Part shown: one piece after another, positions 8,165-17,664 of the stretch
How positions within the stretch are numbered: the stretch's first letter is position 1
Layout of the letters: each line of letters opens with the position of its first letter
Origin: Neobacillus niacini
Lineage (GTDB): Bacteria > Bacillota > Bacilli > Bacillales > Cytobacillaceae
Reading direction: 5' to 3'
Assembly: GCF_019749295.1 (NCBI RefSeq)
Contig: NZ_JACWFG010000008.1
Span: forward strand, 62,001 to 126,000
DNA: 64,000 nucleotides
Translations under genes and position numbers: made by a program
The notes under the pieces: model-generated
What the model saw: only the letters and a program-made list of their open reading frames with translations
Databases searched by the model: none
Told to the model about the DNA's origin: nothing

Positions 8165-10738
8165 TTGAGTTGGATCCAAAACTTTTTAAAAAAGTTTATA
8201 AAGGACAATGAAGATGAATATGCTGAATATGTCATACATAACAAGCAACAGGGTCGGTCGTTGTCTCAGAAGTTAAATGAGGGTAGTCATCATCTAGATA
8301 CAAAAATTTCCTATCAGTATCCTAAAGGGAAATTATCCTTCCTGGCAAAGCCAGAGGATCCAATCGTTAAGCTTGAAAAGGTGAACAGACAGAATAGGTT
8401 AGAGCTGCGCCCAGAAGAAAAGAGCACAGAGAAAAGCACAGAGAAAAGGAGTGCCGAAAGAAGCACACAAAGAAGAAGACCAGAAACAAGAGTTCAAGAG
8501 CCAAGTAGTTCTAAACAGTATGTTACGGAAAATAAAAAAAATTCACCTCCGATTAATAAAAAACCGTTTCAGTTAACAGAAATTCCTTCACCTATTTATG
8601 GATTTAGCAGACCCGCAAGAAAATCAGAAAGTATTGTTGAGCATGAGTTAAGCCATTTTTTAGATGACGATTTTGAAAAACAATTGGATATAAGGATCGT
8701 GCGAAAAGAGCAAGATTCTCTTTCTGAAGGTGAAATTGAGCAAAAGCCATTTACAGAAGTTGATATTAAGCCAGAGTCAATTTTGGAAGTTGATTTTAGG
8801 CAAGAGTCAATTACTGAAGTAGAAATTGAGCAAGAGCCAATTAGGGAAGTTGATAGTAAGCAAGATCTTTTTACTGAAGTTGAACTGGCTGCTTCTGAGA
8901 CTGCGGCTGCGATAGCTAAAGTATTAGAGAGAACTGAAGAAGTAGAAGCAGCAGAAGAAGAGAGAGTGGAAGAAAAGCTTGAGGACTCTCGTGAGATATC
9001 AAGCCGAAAACGGTCACACCTTCCTTTTAATGTCATGATGCTAAAACAGGATAGGATTAAATGGGAAGAAAACAAAAGAAAAAGAACAATGCCGCTTGAA
9101 GAATTACCGGATAAGGTTATAGAAACAACGATTGAGATTAATAACGATTCAAATAACATTGAATTAAAAGAAGAAGTCCATGTAGAAAAACCAGCAATCA
9201 TCCAGAATGACAATAATGTTGCAGAGTCCAATAACGAGACTCGAGATGGTGCGCAAGCAGCTCCTAAAATTAGTGTGCAACTAGCAGAGCCCCCAGCGGC
9301 ATCAGATTCAAGCTTATATGAATTTCCTAGAATGAACCTGTTAAATCCACCTGTTATTGTAGAAGACGATACAGAATGGTTATTGTACCAAGAAGAGCTT
9401 TTAAACCAAACACTGCAGAATTTTAATGTAGGTGCAAGTGTTGTGAATGTAACTCAAGGTCCAGCTGTTACTCGATTTGAAGTGCAGCCGGAGCCAGGGG
9501 TAAAAGTAAATAAGATTACAAATTTAAGTGATGATATAAAGTTAAGTCTCGCAGCCAGAGATATTCGAATTGAGGCACCGATTCCAGGAAAGCATACGAT
9601 AGGTATTGAGGTACCTAATCAAAAGTCACGTCCTGTGTTAATCAACGAAATTATACAAAGTCCAGTATTTCGAGAATCAGAATCTCCATTAACTGCAGTA
9701 CTAGGACTAGATATCTCTGGTAAGCCGATCGTTACAGACCTAAAAAAAATGCCCCATGGGCTAATAGCTGGTGCAACGGGGTCTGGTAAAAGTGTATGCA
9801 TTAACACCATTCTAGTAAGCTTATTATTTAAAGCTAGTCCTGAAGATTTAAAGCTATTATTGATTGACCCGAAAATGGTAGAGCTAGCCCCATATAACCG
9901 GATTCCTCATTTAGTTAGTCCGGTTATTACAGATGTTAAGGCAGCCACCGCATCCTTGAAATGGGCGGTTGAGGAAATGGAAAGACGGTATGAGCTTTTT
10001 GCCCATACTGGAGTCCGCGATATCAATCGATTTAACGAGCTTGCCATAAAGAACAAACAATTCAGTGACAAACTTCCGTTTATTGTCATTATCATTGATG
10101 AATTAGCTGATTTAATGATGATGTCACCAGCGGATGTTGAAGAAGCTATTTGCAGAATTGCTCAAAAAGCACGTGCTTGTGGGATTCATTTAATTGTAGC
10201 AACGCAGAGACCTTCAGTGGATGTTATTACGGGATTAATTAAAGCTAACATTCCAACACGTATTGCTTTTTCTGTTTCTTCACAAGTAGATTCCCGTACT
10301 ATTATTGATATTAGTGGTGCTGAAAAATTACTTGGCCGAGGAGATATGCTATTCTTAGAGAATGGCTCATCAAAGCCAGTACGTTTGCAAGGAACCTATG
10401 TTTCTGATGAAGAAATTGATCTTGTGGTTGGGCACGTAAGAGAGCAGCGCGAGCCTGATTACTTGTTTGAACAAGAGGAACTGTTAAAGAAGGCACAGGT
10501 AACAGAAGAAGAGGATGAACTTTTTTACGAAGCCTGTGAATTTATTATTGAACAGGGGCTTGCTTCTACCTCAAGCTTACAGCGAAGATTTAAAATCGGC
10601 TACAACCGTGCAGCAAGACTAATGGATATGCTGGAATCCAACGGTTTTATCACCAGTGCAAACGGAAGTAAGCCAAGAGAAGTGCTAATAACAGAATCAG
10701 ACTTGGAGTCCATGCAAGATACTGGTACAATTAATTAA
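8165..10738 (+). CDS. sftA: DNA translocase SftA (FtsK/SpoIIIE family)
   Basis: 857 residues. SftA is the soluble FtsK-type motor that clears chromosomal DNA from the division septum. The TTG start at 8165 gives MSWIQNFLKKF, matching the B. subtilis N-terminus (MSWLHKFF); a GTG at 8135 has no ribosome site. There are no membrane segments. Residues about 70-400 are a charged low-complexity linker with STEK repeats and five tandem 10-residue repeats (8735-8884). The motor follows: Walker A GATGSGKS, Walker B FIVIIIDELAD, and QRPSVDVITG. The C-terminal gamma winged helix (SSLQRRFKIGYNRAARLMD) recognises oriented DNA motifs. Confidence 0.94.
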   Translation: MSWIQNFLKKFIKDNEDEYAEYVIHNKQQGRSLSQKLNEGSHHLDTKISYQYPKGKLSFLAKPEDPIVKLEKVNRQNRLELRPEEKSTEKSTEKRSAERSTQRRRPETRVQEPSSSKQYVTENKKNSPPINKKPFQLTEIPSPIYGFSRPARKSESIVEHELSHFLDDDFEKQLDIRIVRKEQDSLSEGEIEQKPFTEVDIKPESILEVDFRQESITEVEIEQEPIREVDSKQDLFTEVELAASETAAAIAKVLERTEEVEAAEEERVEEKLEDSREISSRKRSHLPFNVMMLKQDRIKWEENKRKRTMPLEELPDKVIETTIEINNDSNNIELKEEVHVEKPAIIQNDNNVAESNNETRDGAQAAPKISVQLAEPPAASDSSLYEFPRMNLLNPPVIVEDDTEWLLYQEELLNQTLQNFNVGASVVNVTQGPAVTRFEVQPEPGVKVNKITNLSDDIKLSLAARDIRIEAPIPGKHTIGIEVPNQKSRPVLINEIIQSPVFRESESPLTAVLGLDISGKPIVTDLKKMPHGLIAGATGSGKSVCINTILVSLLFKASPEDLKLLLIDPKMVELAPYNRIPHLVSPVITDVKAATASLKWAVEEMERRYELFAHTGVRDINRFNELAIKNKQFSDKLPFIVIIIDELADLMMMSPADVEEAICRIAQKARACGIHLIVATQRPSVDVITGLIKANIPTRIAFSVSSQVDSRTIIDISGAEKLLGRGDMLFLENGSSKPVRLQGTYVSDEEIDLVVGHVREQREPDYLFEQEELLKKAQVTEEEDELFYEACEFIIEQGLASTSSLQRRFKIGYNRAARLMDMLESNGFITSANGSKPREVLITESDLESMQDTGTIN
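8735..8884 (+). repeat. Five tandem 30-bp repeats encoding 10-residue units in the SftA linker
   Basis: Five in-frame units, each ending EVD or EVE: IEQKPFTEVD, IKPESILEVD, FRQESITEVE, IEQEPIREVD, SKQDLFTEVE. The DNA copies are also similar, so this looks like recent slippage expansion of a disordered spacer. Confidence 0.85.
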
Positions 10739-10784
10739 TCTTAAAATCTTGTCTGTGTTAAAAAGGTAAATATTTATTTTGAAC

Positions 10785-10917
10785 CTGTTGATTTGTGCGG
10801 AAGGCGCGAGACTCCTGCAGGAGGACGGGACAGGGGAGACCCCGCAGGCGCTTTAGCGCCGAGGAGGCTTCCCGAACCGCCTGCGGAAAGCGAAGCGCCT
10901 GGAGCACAAATCAACAG
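10785..10917. repeat. Dispersed palindromic intergenic repeat, copy 1
   Basis: A 133-bp GC-rich element with perfect 14-bp terminal inverted repeats (CTGTTGATTTGTGC / GCACAAATCAACAG) and many internal complementary blocks, for example GGCGCTTTAGCGCC. The same core (CGAGACTCCTGC, GACAGG, GGAAAGCGAAG, GCCTGGAG) recurs at 34970-35104. A wider pair, CTGTGTTAAA on the left and TTTAACATAG on the right, lies outside the termini. It encodes no real protein: the short frame running through it is an artefact. Elements like this are common between genes in many Bacillaceae; whether they move, terminate transcription or act as RNA is not known. Confidence 0.85.
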
Positions 10918-11102
10918 CCAATTTAACATAGCGAAACAAAAAAATAGGTATCAAATAGTTTTTATTGATGAACAATGTTATAATACTTAAATGTGATTAC
11001 AATATTGATTTTGTTCTTTACCAAGCTAAAGTTAAGAATTAGCATTTCAAGTAAGATATCATATACTGTTTTACAGATAGACGTTGGTTGGAGGTTCTTT
11101 AT

Positions 11103-12404
11103 ATGACTATTTACCATTTTGTAGGTATAAAGGGGTCAGGAATGAGTGCATTAGCACAAATTCTCCATGATATGAAATTCGATGTACAAGGCTCCGATGT
11201 CGAAAAGCGCTTTTTTACTCAACTGGCCCTTGAAGAATCAGGAATAAAGATTCTCCCCTTTCAAAAAGAAAATATCAAACCGGGGATGACTATTATTGCT
11301 GGTAATGCATTTCCTGATACACATGAGGAAATTCAAGAGGCTATGAAGCTCGGATTACCAATTGTTCGTTACCACCGATTCTTAGGCGATTTTATGCAAA
11401 ACTTTACGAGTGTAGCTATTACAGGTGCACATGGTAAAACGTCTACGACGGGATTGCTGGCCCATGTTATTAAGGGTGCAAAGCCGACTTCGTTTTTAAT
11501 CGGTGACGGTACAGGTAAGGGCGAAGAAGGCTCTAAATATTTTGTTTTCGAAGCATGCGAATACAGAAGACACTTTTTGTCCTATTTTCCAGATTATGCA
11601 ATTATGACAAATATTGATTTCGATCACCCGGATTATTTTGCTAATATTGATGATGTCTTTTCAGCATTCCAGGAAATGGCCGTTCAAGTTAAGAAGGGGA
11701 TATTTGCTCACGGGGATGATGAACAGCTTCAAAAGATTCAGGCAAAGGTACCTGTATTGTTCTATGGCTTTGGCGATGAAAATGATTACCAAGCCAAAAA
11801 CCTTGTGAAAGCTACTAGTGGAACTACCTTTGATGTGTTTATTCGGAATACGTTCTATGATACATTTACCATTCCTACTTTCGGTGAGCATAGTGTTTTA
11901 AATGCGCTTGCTGTTATAGGTTTGTGCCACTACGAGGAAATTGATGTATCAATTGTGAAAGAACAATTGATTTCCTTCGAAGGTGTGAAAAGAAGATTTT
12001 CCGAAAAAAGAATTGGATCACAGATTTTAATTGATGATTATGCTCATCACCCAACAGAAATTAAGGCAACAATCGATGCAGCCAATCAAAAATATCCAGA
12101 CAGGGAAATTGTAGCAGTATTTCAGCCGCATACATTTTCTAGGACACAAGCTTTTCTAGAGGATTTTGCAAAAAGCTTGAGACTTGCCGATAAAACATAT
12201 TTATGTGAAATCTTTGGCTCTGCAAGAGAAAACCATGGAAAACTGACCATTAACGACTTGCAAAAGAGAATCGAAGGTGCTGAAATCCTGTCAGAAGAGA
12301 ATACTTCACTACTGGAAAAACACCAAAATAGTGTCATTATTTTTATGGGTGCAGGAGATATTCAGAAATTCCAGGAATCCTATGAAAATCAGTTAACTCT
12401 ATAA
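11103..12404 (+). CDS. murC: UDP-N-acetylmuramate--L-alanine ligase MurC
   Basis: 433 residues (B. subtilis 432). It adds L-Ala to UDP-MurNAc, the first step of the peptidoglycan stem peptide, using ATP in the cytosol. [11 protein letters not shown] near the N-terminus binds [13 protein letters not shown] is the ATP P-loop of Mur ligases; [10 protein letters not shown] is the conserved C-terminal-domain motif. ATG at 11103 is used because TTGGAGG is correctly spaced; an upstream TTG at 11088 overlaps it. It stands alone behind the palindromic repeat and converges on the aminopeptidase gene. Confidence 0.96.
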   Translation: MTIYHFVGIKGSGMSALAQILHDMKFDVQGSDVEKRFFTQLALEESGIKILPFQKENIKPGMTIIAGNAFPDTHEEIQEAMKLGLPIVRYHRFLGDFMQNFTSVAITGAHGKTSTTGLLAHVIKGAKPTSFLIGDGTGKGEEGSKYFVFEACEYRRHFLSYFPDYAIMTNIDFDHPDYFANIDDVFSAFQEMAVQVKKGIFAHGDDEQLQKIQAKVPVLFYGFGDENDYQAKNLVKATSGTTFDVFIRNTFYDTFTIPTFGEHSVLNALAVIGLCHYEEIDVSIVKEQLISFEGVKRRFSEKRIGSQILIDDYAHHPTEIKATIDAANQKYPDREIVAVFQPHTFSRTQAFLEDFAKSLRLADKTYLCEIFGSARENHGKLTINDLQKRIEGAEILSEENTSLLEKHQNSVIIFMGAGDIQKFQESYENQLTL

Positions 12405-12405
12405 C

Positions 12406-12445
12406 AAAAAAGGATGCCCGTAACCAAACGGACATCCTTTTTTAT
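12406..12445. terminator. Bidirectional terminator between murC and the M29 aminopeptidase
   Basis: AAAAAGGATG-CCGT pairs with ACGG-CATCCTTTTT with one mismatch; T-run on the plus side, and the complementary A-run serves the minus-strand gene. Confidence 0.88.
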
Positions 12446-13570
12446 TTATTTAAGATTTTCAGGATTTAACCCTTCAAGTTCAGGAATAACGAAAAGTCCA
12501 TCTTTTCGAATTAACACATCATCGAAATAGATTTCTCCTCCGCCGTATTCAGGTCGCTGAATGTTAACCATATCCCAGTGAATATCAGATTGATTTCCGT
12601 TAAAAGCCTCATCATAGCATTGACCTGGTGTAAAGTGGAAGCTGCCGGCGATTTTCTCATCGAATAAAATATCCTGCATTGGAGTTAAGATATATGGATT
12701 TACACCGATAGCAAATTCTCCCACATAACGTGCCCCTTCATCCGTATCAAATATTTTATTAATTCGCTCCGTATCGTTGGCAACAGCCTCAACGATTTTA
12801 CCATCTTTAAATGTTAACTTTACATTTTCAAAAGTAAAACCTTGGTAAGGAGATGGAGTATTATAAGAAATCACTCCATTTACTGAATCACGTACTGGTG
12901 CGCTATATACTTCGCCATCAGGAATATTTGCAAGACCTGCACACTTTATTGCAGGAATGTCTTTTATTGAGAAGCTAAGGTCTGTTCCAGGGCCAGTGAG
13001 GCGAACTTTATCTGTCCGATTCATTAATTCCACTAGACTGTCCATGGCTTTATCCATTTTTCCATAATCCAAGTTACAAACATCAAAATAGAAGTCCTCA
13101 AATGCCTCTGTGCTCATTTTTGCTAACTGAGCCATGTTAGATGTTGGGTAACGAAGGACAACCCATTTTGTTTTCGGAACTCGGATGTCGCGATGGACTT
13201 TCTTACCTATCGTACTTCCGTGAATTTTTACTTTTTCGTCTGGGACATCAGCTTGCTCATTGATGTTATCGCCAGAACGAAGACCTATGTATGCATCCAT
13301 TTTGCTCATTACATTTGCTTCAAAATCAGCCATCATGTTAAATTGCTCTTCTTCGGCACCGAGCAGTAAAGCACGGTCAACCTGTTGATCTTTTAGAAGT
13401 ACAAACGGATACCCTCCTGCAAGATAGGCTTCCTTAACAAGTGCAGTTACAAGCTCACGCTGCAGGCCAAAGTTTTCAATTAATACCTTTTCACCTTTTT
13501 TCAACTCAACAGAGTAGTTAATTAAATTTTTTGCTAACTTTTCAATGCGTGGATCTTTCATATTCTCCAT
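12446..13570 (-). CDS. M29 family (AmpS/PepS-type) metallo-aminopeptidase
   Basis: About 374 residues, the shorter branch of the thermophilic aminopeptidase (M29) family. Metal-site residues are visible in VGEFAIGVNP (Glu), GSFHFTPGQCYDEA (His, Tyr, Glu) and SDIHWDMV (His, Asp); the C-terminus IYFDDVLIRKDGLF is also typical. The enzymes release N-terminal residues from peptides in the cytosol. The start is not fixed: ATG 13570 lies only three bases after GGAGG, while ATG 13561 lies twelve bases after it. It may be paralogous to AmpS proper (about 410 residues). Confidence 0.88.
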   Translation of the reverse strand: MENMKDPRIEKLAKNLINYSVELKKGEKVLIENFGLQRELVTALVKEAYLAGGYPFVLLKDQQVDRALLLGAEEEQFNMMADFEANVMSKMDAYIGLRSGDNINEQADVPDEKVKIHGSTIGKKVHRDIRVPKTKWVVLRYPTSNMAQLAKMSTEAFEDFYFDVCNLDYGKMDKAMDSLVELMNRTDKVRLTGPGTDLSFSIKDIPAIKCAGLANIPDGEVYSAPVRDSVNGVISYNTPSPYQGFTFENVKLTFKDGKIVEAVANDTERINKIFDTDEGARYVGEFAIGVNPYILTPMQDILFDEKIAGSFHFTPGQCYDEAFNGNQSDIHWDMVNIQRPEYGGGEIYFDDVLIRKDGLFVIPELEGLNPENLK

Positions 13571-13674
13571 ATACCTCCAACGAAAAAGTAATCATACAGT
13601 TTATATTGTAACCGAATTCATTTAGAAAGTGATAAAAATTCAACTTAATAGTAAAACGTATTGTAATCTTTTGC

Positions 13675-13701
13675 AGGAAAATGAGACAATTATCTTGAAG
13701 T
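13675..13701 (+). promoter_or_regulatory. Sigma H-like promoter upstream of ytxGHJ
   Basis: AGGAAAA at 13675-13681 (consensus AGGAwww) and TTGAAGT at 13695-13701 (consensus nnGAAT) with 13-bp spacing. The B. subtilis ytxGHJ operon has a sigma H promoter in addition to the sigma B one, which supports the match. Confidence 0.5.
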
Positions 13702-13721
13702 AGTATAAGATACCTATCTGC

Positions 13722-13746
13722 GTTTAATATAGCAATAGATGGGTAA
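13722..13746 (+). promoter_or_regulatory. Sigma B promoter of ytxGHJ
   Basis: GTTTAA at 13722-13727 and GGGTAA at 13741-13746 separated by 13 bp, an exact match to the general-stress sigma B consensus, about 30 bp ahead of ytxG. Confidence 0.85.
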
Positions 13747-13778
13747 TACATAATGGTATAAAAGCGGAGGTAAAACGA

Positions 13779-14240
13779 ATGGAAATTATTTTATATTTAA
13801 GCGTCGCTTTAGTTGCAATTGCGTTTTTAGTACTAGTTATTTACGTAGCAAAAACCCTTAAATCTCTCCAAGAAACCCTGGGAAGCGTTTCAAAAACATT
13901 AGCTGGCTTAGAAAGACAGTTAGATGGAGTGACCCATGAAACAACAGAACTGTTACAGAAAACCAATGCTCTTGCTGATGATATTCAAGAGAAGTCAAAG
14001 AGTTTAAACAGTGTAGTTACTGCAGTAAAAGACGTTGGCACAACAGTTAATAAGTTCAATGGAAGTCTAAAAAATCTATCAAATTCTTTTGAAATACAAG
14101 TAGAAGAAAACAAAGAAAAAGTCTCTCAAATTGTGCAATGGAGTAATGTTTTCCTTGAACTAAAAGATAAATGGAATGCTAAGAAGAAGGAAAACAGCGA
14201 AAGTAATGCTGGGGAGATAAAAAGAGTTAGATCAAGATAG
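13779..14240 (+). CDS. ytxG: DUF948 general stress protein YtxG
   Basis: 153 residues: an N-terminal transmembrane helix (ILYLSVALVAIAFLVLVIYVA), then a long amphipathic coiled coil like a methyl-accepting-protein stalk. It is the first gene of the general-stress operon ytxGHJ, led by near-perfect sigma B and sigma H promoter matches. The molecular role is unknown; a membrane-bound scaffold is a guess. ATG follows GGAGG. Confidence 0.9.
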   Translation: MEIILYLSVALVAIAFLVLVIYVAKTLKSLQETLGSVSKTLAGLERQLDGVTHETTELLQKTNALADDIQEKSKSLNSVVTAVKDVGTTVNKFNGSLKNLSNSFEIQVEENKEKVSQIVQWSNVFLELKDKWNAKKKENSESNAGEIKRVRSR

Positions 14241-14275
14241 TATTTATATATTTATTTATATAGGAGGAATCTATT

Positions 14276-14644
14276 ATGGCTAAAGAATATGAGAGCCGGG
14301 AACTAAACCAAAACAAAAGTGAGGACTCATCAAGCAGTTTTTTACTGGGAGCATTGATTGGCGGATTAGTGGGTGCTGCAGCTGCTATTTTCTTAGCCCC
14401 TAAATCTGGAAAAGAAATTAGGAGCACACTTAACAATCAAGCGGGGACTCTAAAAGAAAAAACAGTGCAGCTGATGAATAAAACGAAAACACCGGTTGAC
14501 GCAGAAGACGAAGAACACTACATTTCAATCGGCGGAGTGCAAAAGACAAAAGGTGAAGAAACTGTTGATGAACTAGCAATAAGAAAAAAATTGGAAGAAG
14601 CAAAAAAAGCGTTTGAAGAGGAAGAAAACAAAGTAACACATTAA
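14276..14644 (+). CDS. ytxH: YtxH domain general stress protein
   Basis: 122 residues. A Gly-rich transmembrane segment (LLGALIGGLVGAAAAIFLAP) is followed by PKSGKEIR, the hallmark of the YtxH family, then a charged tail. Second gene of the stress operon, 35 bp after ytxG, with AGGAGG. Function unknown. Confidence 0.9.
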   Translation: MAKEYESRELNQNKSEDSSSSFLLGALIGGLVGAAAAIFLAPKSGKEIRSTLNNQAGTLKEKTVQLMNKTKTPVDAEDEEHYISIGGVQKTKGEETVDELAIRKKLEEAKKAFEEEENKVTH

Positions 14645-14731
14645 GATTTGGGGATTATTAATCTAAATATTTGTATCAAAAACGGTGAAGTGATAGAATG
14701 ACTTCACCGTTTATAATTTGGAGGATTGAAT

Positions 14732-15064
14732 ATGCTAAAAAAAATTGATTCATCATCACAATTAGAAGATTTATTGAAAAAGGAAGACAAATTTTTTCTT
14801 TTAAAACATAGTTTAACATGTCCGATTAGTCATGCGGCTTATCAGGAATATGAGAAATATGCGACAGAAAATGAAGGTGTACCTGCATATTATTTAGCAG
14901 TCCAAGAAGCAAGACCTTTATCTAATGAAATTGCAGAGAAGTTTGAAATCAAACATGAATCTCCTCAAGCTATATTGATAAAGAATGGTGACGCAATTTG
15001 GAATGCTTCACATTGGAAGATTACAAATCGTTCCTTAGCGAATGCAATAAGTGAAAATTTATAG
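14732..15064 (+). CDS. ytxJ: Bacillithiol-system monothiol protein YtxJ
   Basis: 110 residues of thioredoxin-like fold (DUF2847). HSLTCPISHAA carries a single active-site Cys (TCPIS) in place of CxxC, as in YtxJ, which is proposed to remove bacillithiol from proteins. ATG at 14732 follows GGAGG by seven bases; the in-frame TTG two codons earlier is too close. An ACTTCACCGT/ACGGTGAAGT hairpin (around 14681-14710) lies in the gap after ytxH and may lower expression relative to the upstream genes. Confidence 0.86.
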   Translation: MLKKIDSSSQLEDLLKKEDKFFLLKHSLTCPISHAAYQEYEKYATENEGVPAYYLAVQEARPLSNEIAEKFEIKHESPQAILIKNGDAIWNASHWKITNRSLANAISENL

Positions 15065-15154
15065 AAACATTTATTTTCACGGAGCATAGTATGCCTTATT
15101 ATACACCGAAACACTTTAGTGCTTAAAAGCGTTTAATCATTAAAGAAAAAAGAC

Positions 15155-15183
15155 GTGACAAAAAAGATTCAATCAGCTATAAT
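15155..15183 (+). promoter_or_regulatory. Sigma A promoter of aroA
   Basis: GTGACA at 15155-15160 and TATAAT at 15178-15183 with exactly 17-bp spacing, leaving a leader of about 95 nt before aroA. Confidence 0.75.
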
Positions 15184-15286
15184 AAAGCCTAATTATTGAA
15201 TTATTAAAATATTTTATTAATAGGGAGCTAGCTGGCAGCTTTTGGATTGATCTGTCAAGCTATTGAAAGGACGGGGACATAATAAC

Positions 15287-16363
15287 ATGAGCAAGAGTAA
15301 TTTGGAACTACTAAGGACACGTGTTGATGATCTTAACCTAGAATTATTGAAACTAATCAATGAAAGGGCTCAACTCGTCCAAGAGATTGGGAAGGCTAAA
15401 GAAACTCAAGGGGTTTACAAATACGATCCTGTTCGTGAAAGAAAAATGCTTGATGTTATTAAGGAGCATAATGATGGGCCATTTGACAATGCAACCATTG
15501 ACCATTTATTTAAGGAAATCTTTAAAGCTGGTTTAGATTTGCAAAAAGATGACCATCAAAAAGCCCTTCTTGTCTCTAGAAAAAAGAAGCCAGAAAATAC
15601 AATTGTTACGTTAAAAGGTGAAACTGTCGGGGATGGTAAGCAGCATTTTGTTTTTGGACCATGTGCAGTTGAGTCATATGAACAAGTTGCTACTGTAGCA
15701 AAAGCGATGAAAGAAAAAGGTTTAAAACTGCTTCGCGGCGGTGCTTATAAACCAAGAACATCTCCATATGACTTCCAGGGTCTAGGGGTTGAAGGATTAA
15801 AAATCTTGAAGCGTGTAGCAGATGAGTATGATATGGCTGTTATTAGTGAGATTGTAAATCCTGCTGATATTGAGATGGCTATTGATTATATTGATGTTAT
15901 CCAAATTGGTGCCCGCAACATGCAAAACTTCGAATTGTTAAAAGCTGCAGGGGCAGTAAATAAGCCGGTTCTTTTGAAGCGTGGGATTGCAGCTACGATT
16001 GAAGAATTTATTAATGCTGCAGAATATATTATGGCACAAGGAAATGGTCAAATTATTCTATGTGAACGCGGAATTCGAACGTATGAACGAGCAACTAGAA
16101 ATACACTTGATATTTCTGCTGTACCAATCTTAAAGCAAGAAACTCATTTACCAGTAATGGTAGATGTAACACACTCAACTGGCCGAAGAGATTTACTTCT
16201 GCCTGCTGCAAAAGCTGCTCTTGCGATTGGGGCTGATGGCGTTATGGCTGAAGTTCACCCAGATCCAGCGGTGGCCCTATCTGACGCTCAACAGCAAATG
16301 AACCTTGACCAGTTTAATACATTTTACAATGAACTGCTCGCATCTAATCTTGTTAGAATTTAA
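15287..16363 (+). CDS. aroA: Bifunctional chorismate mutase / 3-deoxy-7-phosphoheptulonate synthase
   Basis: 358 residues, the B. subtilis length. The N-terminal 85 residues are an AroQ chorismate mutase ([20 protein letters not shown]), which also gives feedback control by prephenate and chorismate. The rest is the KDO8P/DAHP synthase barrel that joins PEP and erythrose-4-phosphate: FGPCAVES holds the metal Cys, [11 protein letters not shown] and LLRGGAY bind PEP. ATG at 15287 is preceded by GGACGGGG; an upstream in-frame TTG is not needed. Confidence 0.96.
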   Translation: MSKSNLELLRTRVDDLNLELLKLINERAQLVQEIGKAKETQGVYKYDPVRERKMLDVIKEHNDGPFDNATIDHLFKEIFKAGLDLQKDDHQKALLVSRKKKPENTIVTLKGETVGDGKQHFVFGPCAVESYEQVATVAKAMKEKGLKLLRGGAYKPRTSPYDFQGLGVEGLKILKRVADEYDMAVISEIVNPADIEMAIDYIDVIQIGARNMQNFELLKAAGAVNKPVLLKRGIAATIEEFINAAEYIMAQGNGQIILCERGIRTYERATRNTLDISAVPILKQETHLPVMVDVTHSTGRRDLLLPAAKAALAIGADGVMAEVHPDPAVALSDAQQQMNLDQFNTFYNELLASNLVRI

Positions 16364-16373
16364 TGATAATCAA

Positions 16374-16408
16374 GATCCTTCTGCATTCACTCGCAGAAGG
16401 TCTTTTTT
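16374..16408 (+). terminator. Terminator after aroA
   Basis: GATCCTTCTGC and GCAGAAGGTC form an 11-bp stem with one G-T pair, followed by six T. Confidence 0.88.
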
Positions 16409-16580
16409 ATGAAATTGGTGAAAATATATGAAAATGAGAACAAATATCATTGCGACTTGCTGGTACTTATCGTATGATTAAATACATATAAAAGTTTGTA
16501 TATTTTCTCACAATGACTAAATTGTTGAAAAATGTTGTAAAATAAAGAAAATACGTATCGTGTTTAAGGAGAGTGTTAAC

Positions 16581-17579
16581 GTGAATATAACAATTTATGA
16601 TGTTGCCCGGGAAGCAAATGTTTCAATGGCAACCGTTTCACGTGTAGTTAATGGAAATCCAAATGTAAAGCCTGTTACTCGAAAAAAAGTATTAGAAGTC
16701 ATTGAAAGACTTGGTTATCGTCCTAATGCTGTTGCGAGAGGTTTGGCTAGTAAAAAGACAACCACTGTCGGGGTAGTAATTCCTGACATTTCAAATATCT
16801 TTTTCGCAGAACTAGCACGCGGGATTGAAGATATCGCAACTATGTATAAGTACAATATTATTTTAAGTAATTCCGATCAAAACAAAGAGAAAGAATTACA
16901 CCTATTAAATACAATGCTTGGAAAACAAGTGGATGGTATTGTTTTTATGAGTGGAAATATTACAGAAGAGCATGTAGTGGAATTTGGTAAGTCACCAGTT
17001 CCGATTGTGTTAGCTGGATCGATTGAAGAATCTGAACAAATTCCTTCTGTTAACATCGATTATGAGCAAGCTGTTTATGACTGCGTGAAAGAATTTATTG
17101 ATAAAGGTCATAAACATATTGCATTTGTAGTTGGGCCATTACAGGAGCCGAGAAATATTCACAAAAAGCTAAAAGGATATCAGCGGGCACTTGCTGATGG
17201 AGGATTAGATTTTGATGAGTCACTTATAGTCGAAGGTGACTACACCTATGACTCTGGCTTAGAAGCGTTCGATAAATTATTAGAAGCTCCTAATAGACCT
17301 ACTGCCATTCTAGTTGGATCAGATGAAATGGCACTTGGGGTCGTTCATGGTGCTGAGGATAAAGGATATAAAATTCCTGAAGACTTTGAAGTTACCACAT
17401 CAGATAATACAAGGCTTTCTTTAATGGTTCGTCCGCAGCTGACCACAATCGTTCAGCCTTTATACGATATCGGAGCTGTGGCTATGCGTTTACTTACCAA
17501 ATTAATGAACAAAGAAGAGGTAGAAGAACAAACCGTTGTTCTTCCACACCGCATTGAGCATCGTCAATCAACCAAATAA
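16581..17579 (+). CDS. ccpA: Catabolite control protein A (CcpA)
   Basis: 332 residues of the LacI/GalR family. With Ser46-phosphorylated HPr it binds cre sites to repress or activate carbon metabolism genes. The N-terminus [23 protein letters not shown] is the helix-turn-helix, and [12 protein letters not shown] the minor-groove hinge. The effector domain reads [10 protein letters not shown] where B. subtilis has IGFDNTRLSL; to my memory B. cereus-type CcpA also has this form. GTG at 16581 follows AAGGAGAG. Strong cre matches lie at ackA, ald and methionine gamma-lyase in this window. Confidence 0.97.
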   Translation: MNITIYDVAREANVSMATVSRVVNGNPNVKPVTRKKVLEVIERLGYRPNAVARGLASKKTTTVGVVIPDISNIFFAELARGIEDIATMYKYNIILSNSDQNKEKELHLLNTMLGKQVDGIVFMSGNITEEHVVEFGKSPVPIVLAGSIEESEQIPSVNIDYEQAVYDCVKEFIDKGHKHIAFVVGPLQEPRNIHKKLKGYQRALADGGLDFDESLIVEGDYTYDSGLEAFDKLLEAPNRPTAILVGSDEMALGVVHGAEDKGYKIPEDFEVTTSDNTRLSLMVRPQLTTIVQPLYDIGAVAMRLLTKLMNKEEVEEQTVVLPHRIEHRQSTK

Positions 17580-17592
17580 TATGAAAAGCAGA

Positions 17593-17664
17593 AGCGCCTA
17601 GGCGCTGGAGCTGGACAAAAAAGAAAGGAAGCGCATATTGTTTAGGCGCTTCCTTTCCTTTTTA
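17593..17664. terminator. Bidirectional terminator with adjoining palindrome between ccpA and acsA
   Basis: AAAGGAAGCGC (17624-17634) pairs with GCGCTTCCTTT (17646-17656), followed by CCTTTTTAA. Just before it, AGCGCCTAGGCGCT (17593-17606) is a perfect 14-bp palindrome of the kind seen at repeat fragments in other Bacillaceae. Together they end both convergent genes. Confidence 0.8.

Noticed and set aside
8596..9231. Long antisense frame (211 codons) inside sftA
   Set aside because: Serine-rich translation mirrors the Glu/Lys-rich linker codons on the other strand; no ribosome site.
10793..11000. Open frame of about 65 codons running through palindromic repeat copy 1
   Set aside because: The translation is repeat-derived low-complexity sequence; no ribosome site, and the DNA is an inverted-repeat element.
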